From Pogonophryne albipinna (Eukaryota; Chordata; Actinopteri; Perciformes; Artedidraconidae), in assembly GCA_028583405.1 (NCBI GenBank), contig CM053256.1, positions 23,657,325 to 23,721,324 on the forward strand: a DNA stretch of 64,000 nucleotides. Direction: 5' to 3'. Positions 1 through 12,200 of this stretch are shown here, in pieces. A model generated the notes under the pieces. The model did no database searches and was not told where the DNA came from. It worked only from the letters and a program-made list of their open reading frames with translations. The position numbers and the translations under genes are program-made. Numbering within the stretch: the first letter of the stretch is position 1; the number at the start of each line of letters is the position of its first letter.

Positions 1-198
1 GGTCATTAATCATGCTTACAGAGGGAACAGTTCTGTTTAGCTGGCAGACACAGAGTCCCTCAGGCCAAATATAAATTCAGGATAGAGATCAGGTACTGGA
101 TACTGTATGTGTAACAGGTGCAGACAGGTTCTATAAGTAGACAGTCAGTCTGAGAGCTGATGCTTGGTTGTGACATTTTCTATTTCTTTGTGTGTCAG

Positions 199-292
199 AG
201 CTGAGGGAGTGATGAGGACCATGGCGGTGGAGAAGCTGTTGAAAGGAATGCCCACCCTCCAGAGCCAGATCGACGCACTGCTGGATTTTGAA
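199..292 (+). CDS. snap91: snap91 coding exon (ANTH domain), first in window
   Basis: Starts with one leftover base after tgtgtcag and reads [18 protein letters not shown] to LLDFE before gtgagt. It matches the human AP180 stretch beginning GVMRTMAPEKLLK. The sequence to its left (1-198) is intron with no other feature visible. Confidence 0.93.
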
Positions 293-3200
293 GTGAGTGA
301 CACTCGCTAATAGGGAACAAAGTCACTTTGAACGGTTACTGAACTTTCTGAGGGAGAAACACGATCAGAAAAAGCTGCGTAGAAGCATCTATGACCACTT
401 GTAAATTGCAGCACCTTTTATGGATTTATTTAAAGCAAAACTTAAAAAACACATTTATTTTTTAAATAAGGTATATTTATAATCTAGTCAAGTTTTGATC
501 ATTGTAAGGATGGAGGTGTTTAATCTGGAACTTTTCAATATGGTGTAGATGTATTTTGTGGATGTAACATATGACTGTTAACCTATAACATGATTCGACT
601 TTAATAGGATTTTATTGTCTTTTAAATGCAATACTTACTGTTTTTATTATTAAAAGCTAGTTTGTGTTCCTTATAATCATATCCAAAATCCTAATCACAC
701 TGTTTCTTTTGTTTTGTCGCAGGTGCATGCACCAGAACTGAACAACGGGGTGATAAACGCCTGCTTTCTCCTGCTCTTCAAAGATCTGATCAAGTTATAT
801 GCCTGCTACAATGACGGCATTATAAACCTGCTAGGTACAAATCACCCCTTTCACCTAAATAATAAAAGAATAAGAGTTTATTAACGTTAAAAGATGAGGT
901 TATTGTATTATCTTCTTAATACTTTTTAGCTTCACTACCCTCTCTGTTGCACTCAGCTACAGCCTAATTATTTCTCCAGTACTGACAAAATAAATCTTTC
1001 AAAATGAGTCACAACTACACAAATCTATAGTTGAAAGGAAATAGTAGTTTTCTATAATAGCTGAGCCCTTTGCTTTTAGCGATAAATACTCCAACAGAAG
1101 CATTTGTCTGCACTATTTTCAGATCTGGTACTTTAGCCAGTATTGACAGCAGCAGAACACTGCATGATGGCTCAACTCAAAATTATCTAAATTGCCTAGC
1201 TGCATGGTATGAAGATTTACTCACTTATGTGTTTTTAATTTTGTTTGGACAACAGCGGAGCTCTGTCACAGAGGAATAAAATATATCAGGCTTTTGCTAC
1301 ACAGAAAATACGTTGTAGCAGGATTGATCCATTGTTGGTTTTATTCTTTTCATGTGATTTATTGAAACATAAAATATCACCCGAGCTATTCCTTAACCTA
1401 AATATTAACATTTAAATCCTCTGTTATCCAGAAAAATTCTTCCAGATGAAGAGAAGCCAGTGCAAAGACGGGCTGGAGATCTACAAAAGATTTCTGGCAC
1501 GAATGATCCGGGTTTCAGAATTCTTCAAAATTGCTGAGGTAGCCTGCAGAGCATGTTATATCACTGAATATCAGCTTTATCTTAAACTGCTTTGGTAACT
1601 GTTTGGTCACTGTCTTCTTTTACAGCAAGTGGGAATAGACAAAAATGACATACCTGAACTCACTCAGGTAAGGCTTTTCCTTATCTTTTATTTATTGTCA
1701 TGAACCCTTCATTGATCCTTTAAAGGGGACCTATCATGCAAAATGCACTTTTGTACCTCTTTTATACATGAATATGTGTCCCCGGTGTGTCAGGGAACTC
1801 ACCAAGTGTCAGAAAACACACCCTCTCTCTTTTCCTCCATACCCAAATCTCTAAAAACGGGGGTGCAATGGATCTGATATAGACTGATACAGATTTGAAA
1901 TTGTTCTGACGTCAGAAACAGGGAGCTCCGCCTATATGGGCAACTTTCCACCTATCAGGGGAATGGGAGGTTGCGTGGCATGGTACCAGCATGGTAACAT
2001 GATGCTCGTGCCTCACCCCCCTCCTTTGCAGGGGGGCGTGGTCAGCTGCAGCTCATTTGCCACAGAATCAGTCCTTGCAAAAACAGGGCTGGAATAGAGC
2101 AAATAGAGCGAAATGAGGCATGGCTAAAATGCATGATCTGTTTGGTATTTTGAAAAAAACTTCACAGACATGTTTTGTATAGGTATGGCCCTACAATATA
2201 TTATTCAAATATAGCATGATAGGTCCACTTTAAGTTTGTTAGGCTACGTACTAACAGAACATGTCAGTGTTTTTCTAACTACGGAATGCCATGTAAATCT
2301 TTTTTATCTGCTGCATTCCTAATAATCAGTCTTTTACAGGAAACCATGCTTTGTTGTATAAGAGGCATATCACACACGTGCATTTCAATTGTCCATTCAA
2401 CCATTGACCTGTTGCCTGTTGATTGACAGCTCCTGTGTGCCCTCATTCTCTTTCCATTTGCAGAGATGCAGATTGATCATTCAGAATGAGAGTGAGTAGC
2501 GAGCACAGAGCTAGCTTTTGGGAGCAAACAGCTTAGTGAAGGCAGACTTTTGCCTGTACTGAATTGAAGCACAGTGCACAGCGCGTGCGCACAGCCGGCA
2601 GAGAAACATCAGGCACTCTGATGAAGAGGGATGATGTGACTGGAAGAGCTGATTGGATAAGCTGTGATATGCTGAGCAATGCTGCTGAGTAATGCTGCTG
2701 AGCGGGCGGCTGTTTTCTGTTTCTATACTCTGAGTTTAACATAGTTTCAGTTTAACAATATAAGGACACAGCAGATACAGTAGTGTCTGTTTTCTTTATT
2801 TTTGGGTCACTAAAAAAAGTGATTCTTAAAATGCATATTCTTTTCCTGTTGGTTACTAGATAAGGCTGAGGCTCTTTTGTGGAAATTCCTTAAGAGGTCT
2901 CTTTTAAGACATGGCTATATTGATGAGGTGCATGAATATCGCGCTGTAATGCTGTCTCATTTACCTTGACAAATAATTAAAAGAGCAATGTTTTACAAGT
3001 GTATTGTATTGTGAGAATTCAAATTGTAGATGTTGTGTCGGATCGGCAGAACTAATCAAATCCATTATTTAATTTCAATGGATTTTTGTCAAAGCCTTGT
3101 TGAGATTTGCAAGATTAGCTTGAGTCAAAGCTAAGTGCCTGCATTATGTTTTTAGGCTACCTTTGTGGCCAGAATATAGGTATAGTATGACATTTTGGAT

Positions 3201-6200
3201 ACAACCCTAATTTGATTTCGTTCTAGGAGTTAGATGAGAAGATTGATACCACTCTCAATAATGTACAGTTAAATATGAGCTGGCACATGGTTGGCTTAGC
3301 TTAGCATGAACTCTGCAAAACGGGGGAAACAGCTAGCTTAGTTTCTAGTTCTAGCCTAGGTGTCTTATCTGTTGTTCTTTAATGTATAAAAAACGTAATA
3401 CTATCTGTGGTTTATTGTGTTATCTGGTGACGGCTTACGGTTCGCACATATGCTTGCTAACTGCCTTTGCTAGCATTGCTATTATCGGGTGTAGTAGCTT
3501 TAAGAGGTTACATTTAACATTTAGGGTTTCCAATTAATGTACCGGTCGCTAAAGTTGAATTTTCTACTGCAACAATCCCCACGCAAATACACAGTGTACC
3601 CGCGACAGTTACAATGAAGGCTCGATAATCAGCCCACGCAACACACTCTCACTCCATAATCGTCCAGGAGCGACGTTTGGTCAGGGTCCCGTGGCGTGCA
3701 GTTGTGACGCTCCTAGGCTCCTTCAGCTTCATAAAGGGACGCAAATAGCTTTCAACTGATTGCAATGTATTCCCATCTGCGGCGGGATTTGACGCTCATG
3801 GAAGCACAGCATTCGTTTGTGTCGGCTGCCCTTAAAGGCAATGTGAGCGTCCATTCCCATTGGATAACGGAGAATTGTACACCCGGAAGTAAGTATTCCC
3901 CTTACTGTCGATTGATTTTACAGTGATATCTGCACTACTCATCGACTAAAAAACACCAGATTATCCTTGTTAATTACACAACATTGATTGGTTTAAATTG
4001 TGTGCAATGCTTTTGTATTTTTCCACTTCGATTCGGAGAAACAAATATTTTTTCGGAGTAAAGGATGGCAGAAGACACTGCACTACCCAGAATCCCCAGC
4101 TATCGTTTAGGACTACACCATGTGCTCTGTTTGACAAACCCCGTGATTAGTTCTCAAGCTCCAACTGCATTCCATATGAAAAAAGATAAAATCATACTTT
4201 ATTCAGCAGTGCTTGCTTTACTCTTTGAAAGTCATCACATGAATGCATTGTAATAAATTGTTCGGCTGCATTAAATATAATTACACATCTGTCGTAGTTC
4301 TTTATTTTTATTTATCTACAGCAGGGGTGGGGAACCTCCGGCCCCCGGGCCGTATACGGCCCGCGAGACCATTTGGTACGGCCCTCAAGGTAATTTTATA
4401 AACACACGCAAAAAAGAAAAAAATTAAAGAAATCTAGACCGCAAACAAATTAAACAAAGCGAGTGCCTGTTTTTCCTGGCCAAGGTCAGGGTCCTTGAAC
4501 ACAACACGAGCCTAACGTGTCATCACGTGGTATATGTCTCGTCTGACAGGGGTGTAGTTCTGACGGAGAGCACCAGAACGTCGCTCCGGCACTTCCAAGC
4601 AGTACCCATAAGGAGCCGTACACATGCCGCAGTTTTTGCGTGGCTGTGTCTTTAGTTGAAAGACCGGTGGCGATCTGCTCATCTGTCATACTGATCATAC
4701 AGTCAATAACTTTGTTGTTATTAGCATCTGGTTAGCTAGCTATGCTAACGAATATAAGAAGCTTTTTCTACAACCAGTGAGGCAAAGGCACATCTTTATA
4801 TGATCATTATAGTTATAAAAAAATAAGCGAATAAAGTAAACGGGTATAAAATATACTATTTGACAGTAAAAAAAAGTTGTTATTAATAATCAAGAATACA
4901 GTTTGAAAGGGGAGTGATTTGTAAAATATCCATAAAGAAAATGAAATCTGCTTACAGTTCTGTTTCATATGTGTTGAGAGATGTATCCATAGATCTCCTA
5001 ATGTTGCTCTCAAAGTGCACCAGATTGATGCTTTTAACTTCAACATTTAAAAAAAAATCTTGCATGCACCCCGGACCCCCCTAGAGGAGGTTAGGTCCCC
5101 CCCCCATTTAAATCACGTCCACATGGATAGGAAACTAAATACATTTGCACACATCTTGTGTCCAATATCTTTCTGTTTTGGTGGTCATGCCACAACCGTG
5201 CACGTGCATGCATACGCAAGTCATGGTAAAATATCTGGATTAAGAGGTTGCTTTTTCTTTGCACAGCATGAAAGAAAGGCGAAATGAATGGGCTGTGATT
5301 TTAGTATTTTTAAGCAGAGGTCAATCATTTGTACGGCCCTCGGAGGATGTTGAAAAAATTGAAATGGCCCTTGAGAGGAAAAAGGTTCCCCAGCCCTGAT
5401 CTACAGAGATCGGGCTCAGAATAGACCGGAAACTATTCTTTTACCGTTCAGTTTGAATTTCACAATAAAGTTAGTAGTAATATTTTGTTTTGATATTATT
5501 GTTTTTTATTAACTACTAGACCGCTGGGTCATGTTAAGACCATCTTTTCTGTGTTGCTGTGGGTTTTTTCCATCACTTTTGTGTTACAAATATCAAAACA
5601 ATAACTAAATATATCCGTTGTAAACTAAACCAGAAACAGCAGTATATTTTATTTTGTTAACACTGTAAACTTGACAGCTTTTTAACCCAAACCACCTACT
5701 GGTTAAAACACGTTATTACACGTTTAGAGTAATACAATGCAGGTAGATTGTGTTGCTTTTTAATGACTGTTTAAAATGCCTTTTTCTTAACCCTCCGGTA
5801 TCATTCGATTGGACTACGCAAATTAGTCATTCGAGACAAAAATGTCCACTGCCAAAGACTTTGATAAAAACATTATATTAAAAGGTTTTTTTCACAACTT
5901 TTTTGGGTTCAATCTTTAAAGCAACTTCCACCCTAATAGAAAATACCAAAAATGTAATCATGTTGAGTTATTTTCCCAAAAATACATATCTGGGGACTGG
6001 CTCTTTTTTTTTTATCACAGTCTTGGATATGTCAAAGATTAGCAACAACATTGATTTTGGTTGATTATTAGTTTTTGCACAAAATCAGATTGAACAAAAA
6101 AGTTACATATTAGTCATTCGGGACAAAAATGTCCACTTCCAAAAACTGCTCTAAAATGACAACAGATTAATATTTTTTAAAACTTTTTGGGGTTAAATCT

Positions 6201-9200
6201 TTCAATCAACTTCAGTCCTGATCAAACATACCAAATGTTAAATTATGTTCAGGATTTTAACCCTTGAACTGCCAGTTTGAAAACATGAATTTGCGTTTTC
6301 TATGAAAAACATGCACAAAAAGGCAGTTATTTTCCATATAATAAATGTTGGGGGGGTCGGCTTTTTTTTTTTATCACAGTCTTGGATATGTCAAAGATTA
6401 GCAACAACATTGATTTTGGTGGATAATTAGTTTTTGCACAAAATCAGATTAAACAAAAAAGTCACACATTAGCCACTCGTGTCCCATCCACTCCCATTAT
6501 AACCACATATTTTGATCTCTCCGCCATACCGGTATATAATCATGCATTTTATAATGTCAGGGTTTTATATTGGAGGAAAATAGTTAAATGTGTCCCTTTT
6601 GCTGTATATCACCAGATCACCAATGCAGGTAGATTGTGTTGCTTTTTAATGACTGTTTAAAATGCCTTTTTCTTAATGTCTTTTATTATTATTAACTACT
6701 TGTTACTTGTTGCTAGGGACGCTGCTATCGATATTATTTCTGTTATGTTGTTTAACTGTTTAATGGTGTTATCTTTATTGCTACCCCCTTCCCCGTCAAC
6801 GTATAGTGTTGGTCCACAGCGCAAACGTATTAGTTTAACAAAATCCGCATCTAAAATTGTGGCATAGATAGCCTACGTTATTTTCCCCTGTGCAATTCTC
6901 CATTTACTCAAGAATAACACATAATTATCCTTGTGTTTATTTATTTGTTTGATTAATAAACACAAGTTGGAGTCCGTCAGGACCGAGGGTCGGAGCAGCT
7001 CATTTGCTTTAGAGAATATTACACCTGGAAGTAAGTATTCTCTCCGCTTCGCTTGACAAACCCCGTGATAGTCCTCAAGCTCTGTGATTGGAGAGTGTGC
7101 TCCGAGACATTGCAATCAGTTGAAAGCTATTTGCGTCCCTTTATGAAGCTGAAGGAGCCTAGGAGCGTCACAACTGCACGCCACGGGACCCTGACCAAAC
7201 ATCGCTCCTGGACGATTATTGAGTGAGAGTGTGTTGGCTCACGGAATATAGGTGTAAGCAGAGGTAAAGTGCTATTTCTATAGGTGGTGTGTGGACCGGG
7301 GGAATGCTCCCCCGGGAAGATTTTTTTTTAAATATTGAAGTTAAATGCATCAATCTGGTGCACTTTGAGATCAAAATGAAGAGATCTATGGATACATCTC
7401 TCATCACCCATATGAAACAGAACTGTAAACAGATTTTCTTTTATCACTCCCCTTTAAACTGTATTCTTGTTTTACTCTCATATAGTATTTCATACCTGTT
7501 TTTCATTTATTCTCTTATTTTTGTATGCCTATAATGATCATATAAACGTGTGCCTCGGAAATACTTGTTTACATTAATCATGACCAAACCGTTTGAGACC
7601 CACTGAGATAACTTAGACTAAAGATAACTAAACACTCAGAGAGTCTTTTAGCTCACCTGAGCCTCTCAGTCTGACAGGAGAGAGTTCTCCCTCCACCTTG
7701 TTGTGGAAACAGCTCCTTATATCTGTTAGCGTAGCTAGCTAGCACCAGATGCTAACAACAACAACAACAATCTCCGGTACCAGTGGGCGCTCTCTCTCTC
7801 GCTCATGCACGCACACAAAATGGCTGCCACACACACAGAGCCGAGCTTGAATGAAACACAGAGACCCAGAAGTATGTGTACTGTAGCATATTATTATTGA
7901 ATCAATCATTTTTCAAATGATCAATTTCACACATAAAAATAAAAAAAGACACATACATTTCTTGGGGGTGCTTAGGTGGTGCTATGGCTATCCTAGGGGG
8001 AGCTGCAGCACCCCATAGCGCCCCTCTGGCGCCGCCTATGAGCCTAGCGGATATACTGTTCTCAGTGTTTTCCCTACCATTGTCTTGGGGATTTTTTTTT
8101 TATGGCCTATAGCGCCAAATCGAAACTGAAAATAATCTATCTACAGTCACTTTTCACATTGAACATGTGCTCTTTTATTAAAGTGGACCTATTGCTATAT
8201 TGGAAACATATATTGTAGGGCCATACCGATACAAAACATGTCTGTGAAGTTTTTTGCTAAAAAATACCAAACAGATCACCCATTGTAGCAATGCCTCATA
8301 CTGCTCGCCTCATACCACTCTTTTGCAGCCCTGTTGCAAACAGGCTGATTCTGCTTTAGCCACGCCCCTTTGTAGCGTCACGCAGCTTTCAACTGCTAGA
8401 GATTTCTACCGGGGGAAAGCTCAGCTAAACGCTGCAGTGATTAAACACCCTCATCCCGCCCTGGCAGCACCCCCCCCCCCCCCCCCCCCCCCCAAAGCAG
8501 TAAACCTAGGGAAACACTAGTTCTGATTCTTTAGGGTAGACTTACAAGCATTTTACAAAATGGTGCTAAATGTCTCTGCTAGCCTGATAAATGCAAGGTC
8601 AGTGACGGTTTTTGGATGACACCACCATTTTTCTTACCATCCTATGTCCACCAGTGTTTGCCAAGAAACATTTTGCAATAAATTATCAGGACAGGATGAC
8701 ATCCTTCTTCAAAACCCATCTAATTTTATTTAAGCCTGGTCTTTCCAAATGAGATACTGGTGATACATTTTGATTAATGTGTCCAGTGGAGCAAACTATA
8801 TCAATCTCCTGGATCTCTCGCACTATAGTGGATAAATCTCAGTCTTAAACATCGATTTCTGTTCTTTTCCCTCCCGGGAGGTATTACTGAAGCACAAACA
8901 AGTCAGAATAATATCACCATCTGAAGTGTTGTTATGTCATCACACTCTGTTTTTAGAATAGAGAGTAGATACAGAAACACAGACACAGAAAAAGGTGACC
9001 GAGTTCATCATATCACATCATATTTCCAACATAGTGCCAGAAGGCCAGCTGTCACATCCACTAGGATATGGTTCAGCAACTTTAATATTGGCATCTATGG
9101 ATGGTAACTTCTCCTATACTGTATGTCTCTTGTTATAGAGCTGTTGTGTCTTTTTTTGCCTGCAGAAAGTATTTGTTTGCATGTTAGGAATAGACAAATT

Positions 9201-12200
9201 AAAGTCTCTGGATGATAAATGTTCCCTCTTAGTGCCAAGACTAAAAATGATCAGCCTCTTTGCCTTGTTGGTCCTTTTAAGTTTTAGGAATAATAGACTA
9301 GACAGCTTTGCATGGATAAATCCAGCAAATGGAGCAGGGAATCAAGGAAAAGTGAATTAGTGACTCATTGTATTGGCGGATTTAGCTTTGACCTCTGTCA
9401 ATAGGCCTGTTGGATATTGAACCATCCTTTTAACTGCATGTTGGGAGGTGATAATGTCTCTTTTTGCCCCGAATGAGCATGCAGCTCTGCATCGTGGCTG
9501 GCTGGAACATTGATCTCTATTAGCATTGCAATGAACCCTTGGTTCTGTTGCTGTTTTATTGGTAATTGTTTTTAGGTTGTTGTTTGTTGTATCCAGTTTA
9601 ATAACCCTAATGAATTTTGGAAACTCAATGCTACGACACATTTGGTTGGTGCTGGACAAATATTGATCGCCATCACACAGCAAACCAGTTTGACTAGATA
9701 CACTGAACAAAAATATAAACGCAACACTTTTGTTTTTGCTCCCATTTTTCATGAGATGAACTCAAAGATCTAAAACATTTTCTATATAAACAAAATAACC
9801 ATTTCTCTCAAATATTGTTCACAAATCTGAAAAAATCTGTGATAATGAGCACTTCTCCTTTGCCGAGATAATCCATCCCACCTCACAGGTGTGGCATATC
9901 AAGATGCTGATTAGACAGCATGATTATTGCACAGGTGTGCCTTAGGCTGGCCACAATAAAAGGCCACTCTGAAACGTGCATTTTTGCTTTATTGGGGGGG
10001 TCTGGGGGGGTCCGAAAACCAGGCAGTATCTGGTGTGAGGGGTAGGGGTAGGGTTAGGGTTAGGGTAATGTTGTGAATCGAGTGGCCCATGGTGGTGGTG
10101 GGGTTATGGTATGGGCAGGCGTATGTTATGGACGACGAACACAGGCCACTCGATTCACAACATTACCCTAACCCTAACCCTACCCCTACCCCTCACACCA
10201 GATACTGACTGGTTTTCGGACCCCCCCCAGGCCCCCCCAATAAAGCAAAACTGCACGTTTCAGAGTGGCCTTTTATTGTGGCCAGCCTAAGGCACACCTG
10301 TGCAATAATCATGCTGTCTAATCAGCATCTTGATATGCCACACCTGTGAGGTGGGATGGATTATCTCGGCAAAGGAGAAGTGCTCATTATCACAGATTTT
10401 TTCAGATTTGTGAACAATATTTGAGAGAAATGGTTATTTTGTTTATATAGAAAATGTTTTAGATCTTTGAGTTCATCTCATGAAAAATGGGAGCAAAAAC
10501 AAAAGTGTTGCGTTTATATTTTTGTTCAGTGTAAATGTATGACTTGAAATGTAAAGAACTGGCAGGATTTTTTTATTTGGGAAAAAAGCCCCCAAAAAAG
10601 GGTTTTGTCTTTTAGATTGCGTGTAGATTTGATTAACATTTGGTTGTCAGTTTTAATAAAAAAATCGTAATTTAAGATTTATACACCAATTTACGTGTGG
10701 AAAAAGCAATGTATCAGCGTTGAACCCAGTGAGAGACTGAAGTTCAAAGATGAATAATTCATAGAGTTTGAGATTACAATGTCTGTCATTGGTCATTTGT
10801 GTTTCAAGAAAGATGATACTATGACTTAAATCTTAAAATTCTCGGAAATGTATCTCCATAATTCCACATTTTTCTTTGAATATTACCCCCCTTTGCCTGG
10901 CTTGAAAATAGGATTCCAGGTATCTTTTTCAATAGTTTTTTAATATAAAGACTCTTACTCAAAGAGGAACCATCGTCTCAGAATCAGTCAGTTACTCATA
11001 CGTTCTGAGCCAGTGTGATCCACCGTGTTCTATTGTGGAGTAAAATCATTTTGTAAGCCTTCCCTGACCATAAGTCTTTATAATGTGAAAGTCCTGGTTG
11101 TATCACTCTCTCTTTATTATTCTACAGGCCCCACATAGTCTTCTGGAGTCCCTGGAGACCCACCTCGACACACTGGAGGGAAAGAAGCCGTAAGTAGTTC
11201 AATATAGCTGCAAGCTGTTTACTTTTTCAATCGTTTGCAACATGCATCTGAAGCTTTAATAATCCTGTAATTATACAGTTGAATGCTTCTTGGATTGCTA
11301 AAAGCTATGTCTGTAGTGATTTGGGCTCTAGATAGCTGGATGTGCTATTACAGTGATTTAGCTCCTTCTCTTTGGCCTGTGTGATCAGTGTTACATCATA
11401 GGTTACCTTACTATTTCCTGTTACTTCTCTAACATGCACTTCCCTCTGTCTTTGCTTAACTCAGAGAGGATAAGTAAGTATTCTCTGTCAATGGGAAATG
11501 ACCTAAATATAATTTATAGTTTGAGTCATTCTGAAGAAATTACATCTGAGTCGGCATTTGTGTTGTGTTTAAGATGCAGTTTGTGACCTAATATTATTTC
11601 CATCATTATTGTCGTTGACATACTGTACAAGGGGAAGTCTTCCCTTTGAACTCATGTCACTACTAACATAATCATCTTTGTTATCATGTGACCGTACAAT
11701 CGTCCTTGACTGCAACAAAGCTTTAACAGGCATGCCTTTCAGAAACATTACTTCCTGTCAGTAATGCGGAAAAACAAAGCTTTGCCACAGTGGACCATCA
11801 CTCAGCAGTGCAGCGTGGGCCCTTTTAATTGCAGTCGTGTACTAAATGGAATTGTGTTGAGATGTTGCCTGCCTAAAAACAACACCAAAGTAACACTTAA
11901 GCTGTCACTTTGCTGCCTCCCATCTCCGTAACAGCTTTTATGTTTCAGCATGTACATCAGGAAACTCTTTAACTCATTTGCTTTCATTGTTTTTGCAGAT
12001 CGCCCACCAAGGTAAGCTATATTCCATTATAATCATTATGTAATGTTAATAATGATAGTCTTTATAGCACTTGTGTATACAACTACAACATTTATAAATG
12101 CTTAATTTGACTTGTACCTTTACCCTTCATAGTTTGCTACGAACAAGTAGTGATTAATTGGGAATTCATGTGTTGAAAAGCTGCTGAATCACATCAGCTT

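Larger units (their letters stand above)
3631..7245. repeat. Large inverted repeat, ~130-bp arms 3.3 kb apart
   Basis: The segment 3631-3770 (containing cgtccaggagcgacgtttgg and gggacgcaaatagctttcaa) recurs as its reverse complement at 7108-7245 with few mismatches. Near the arms, shorter tracts also repeat: ggaagtaagtattc at ~3884 and ~7028, and gacaaaccccgtgat at ~4134 and ~7054. This probably marks the ends of a degraded DNA transposon that later took in the hAT element at 4322-5398 and other repeats. Confidence 0.7.

Noticed and set aside
9357..9752. 131-codon minus-strand frame
   Set aside because: Runs into the Tc1-derived palindrome arm and has no recognisable transposase or other domain.
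10040..10190. Interstitial telomere array
   Set aside because: Only a few units, present in opposite sense in both arms of a transposon; not a chromosome-fusion relic.
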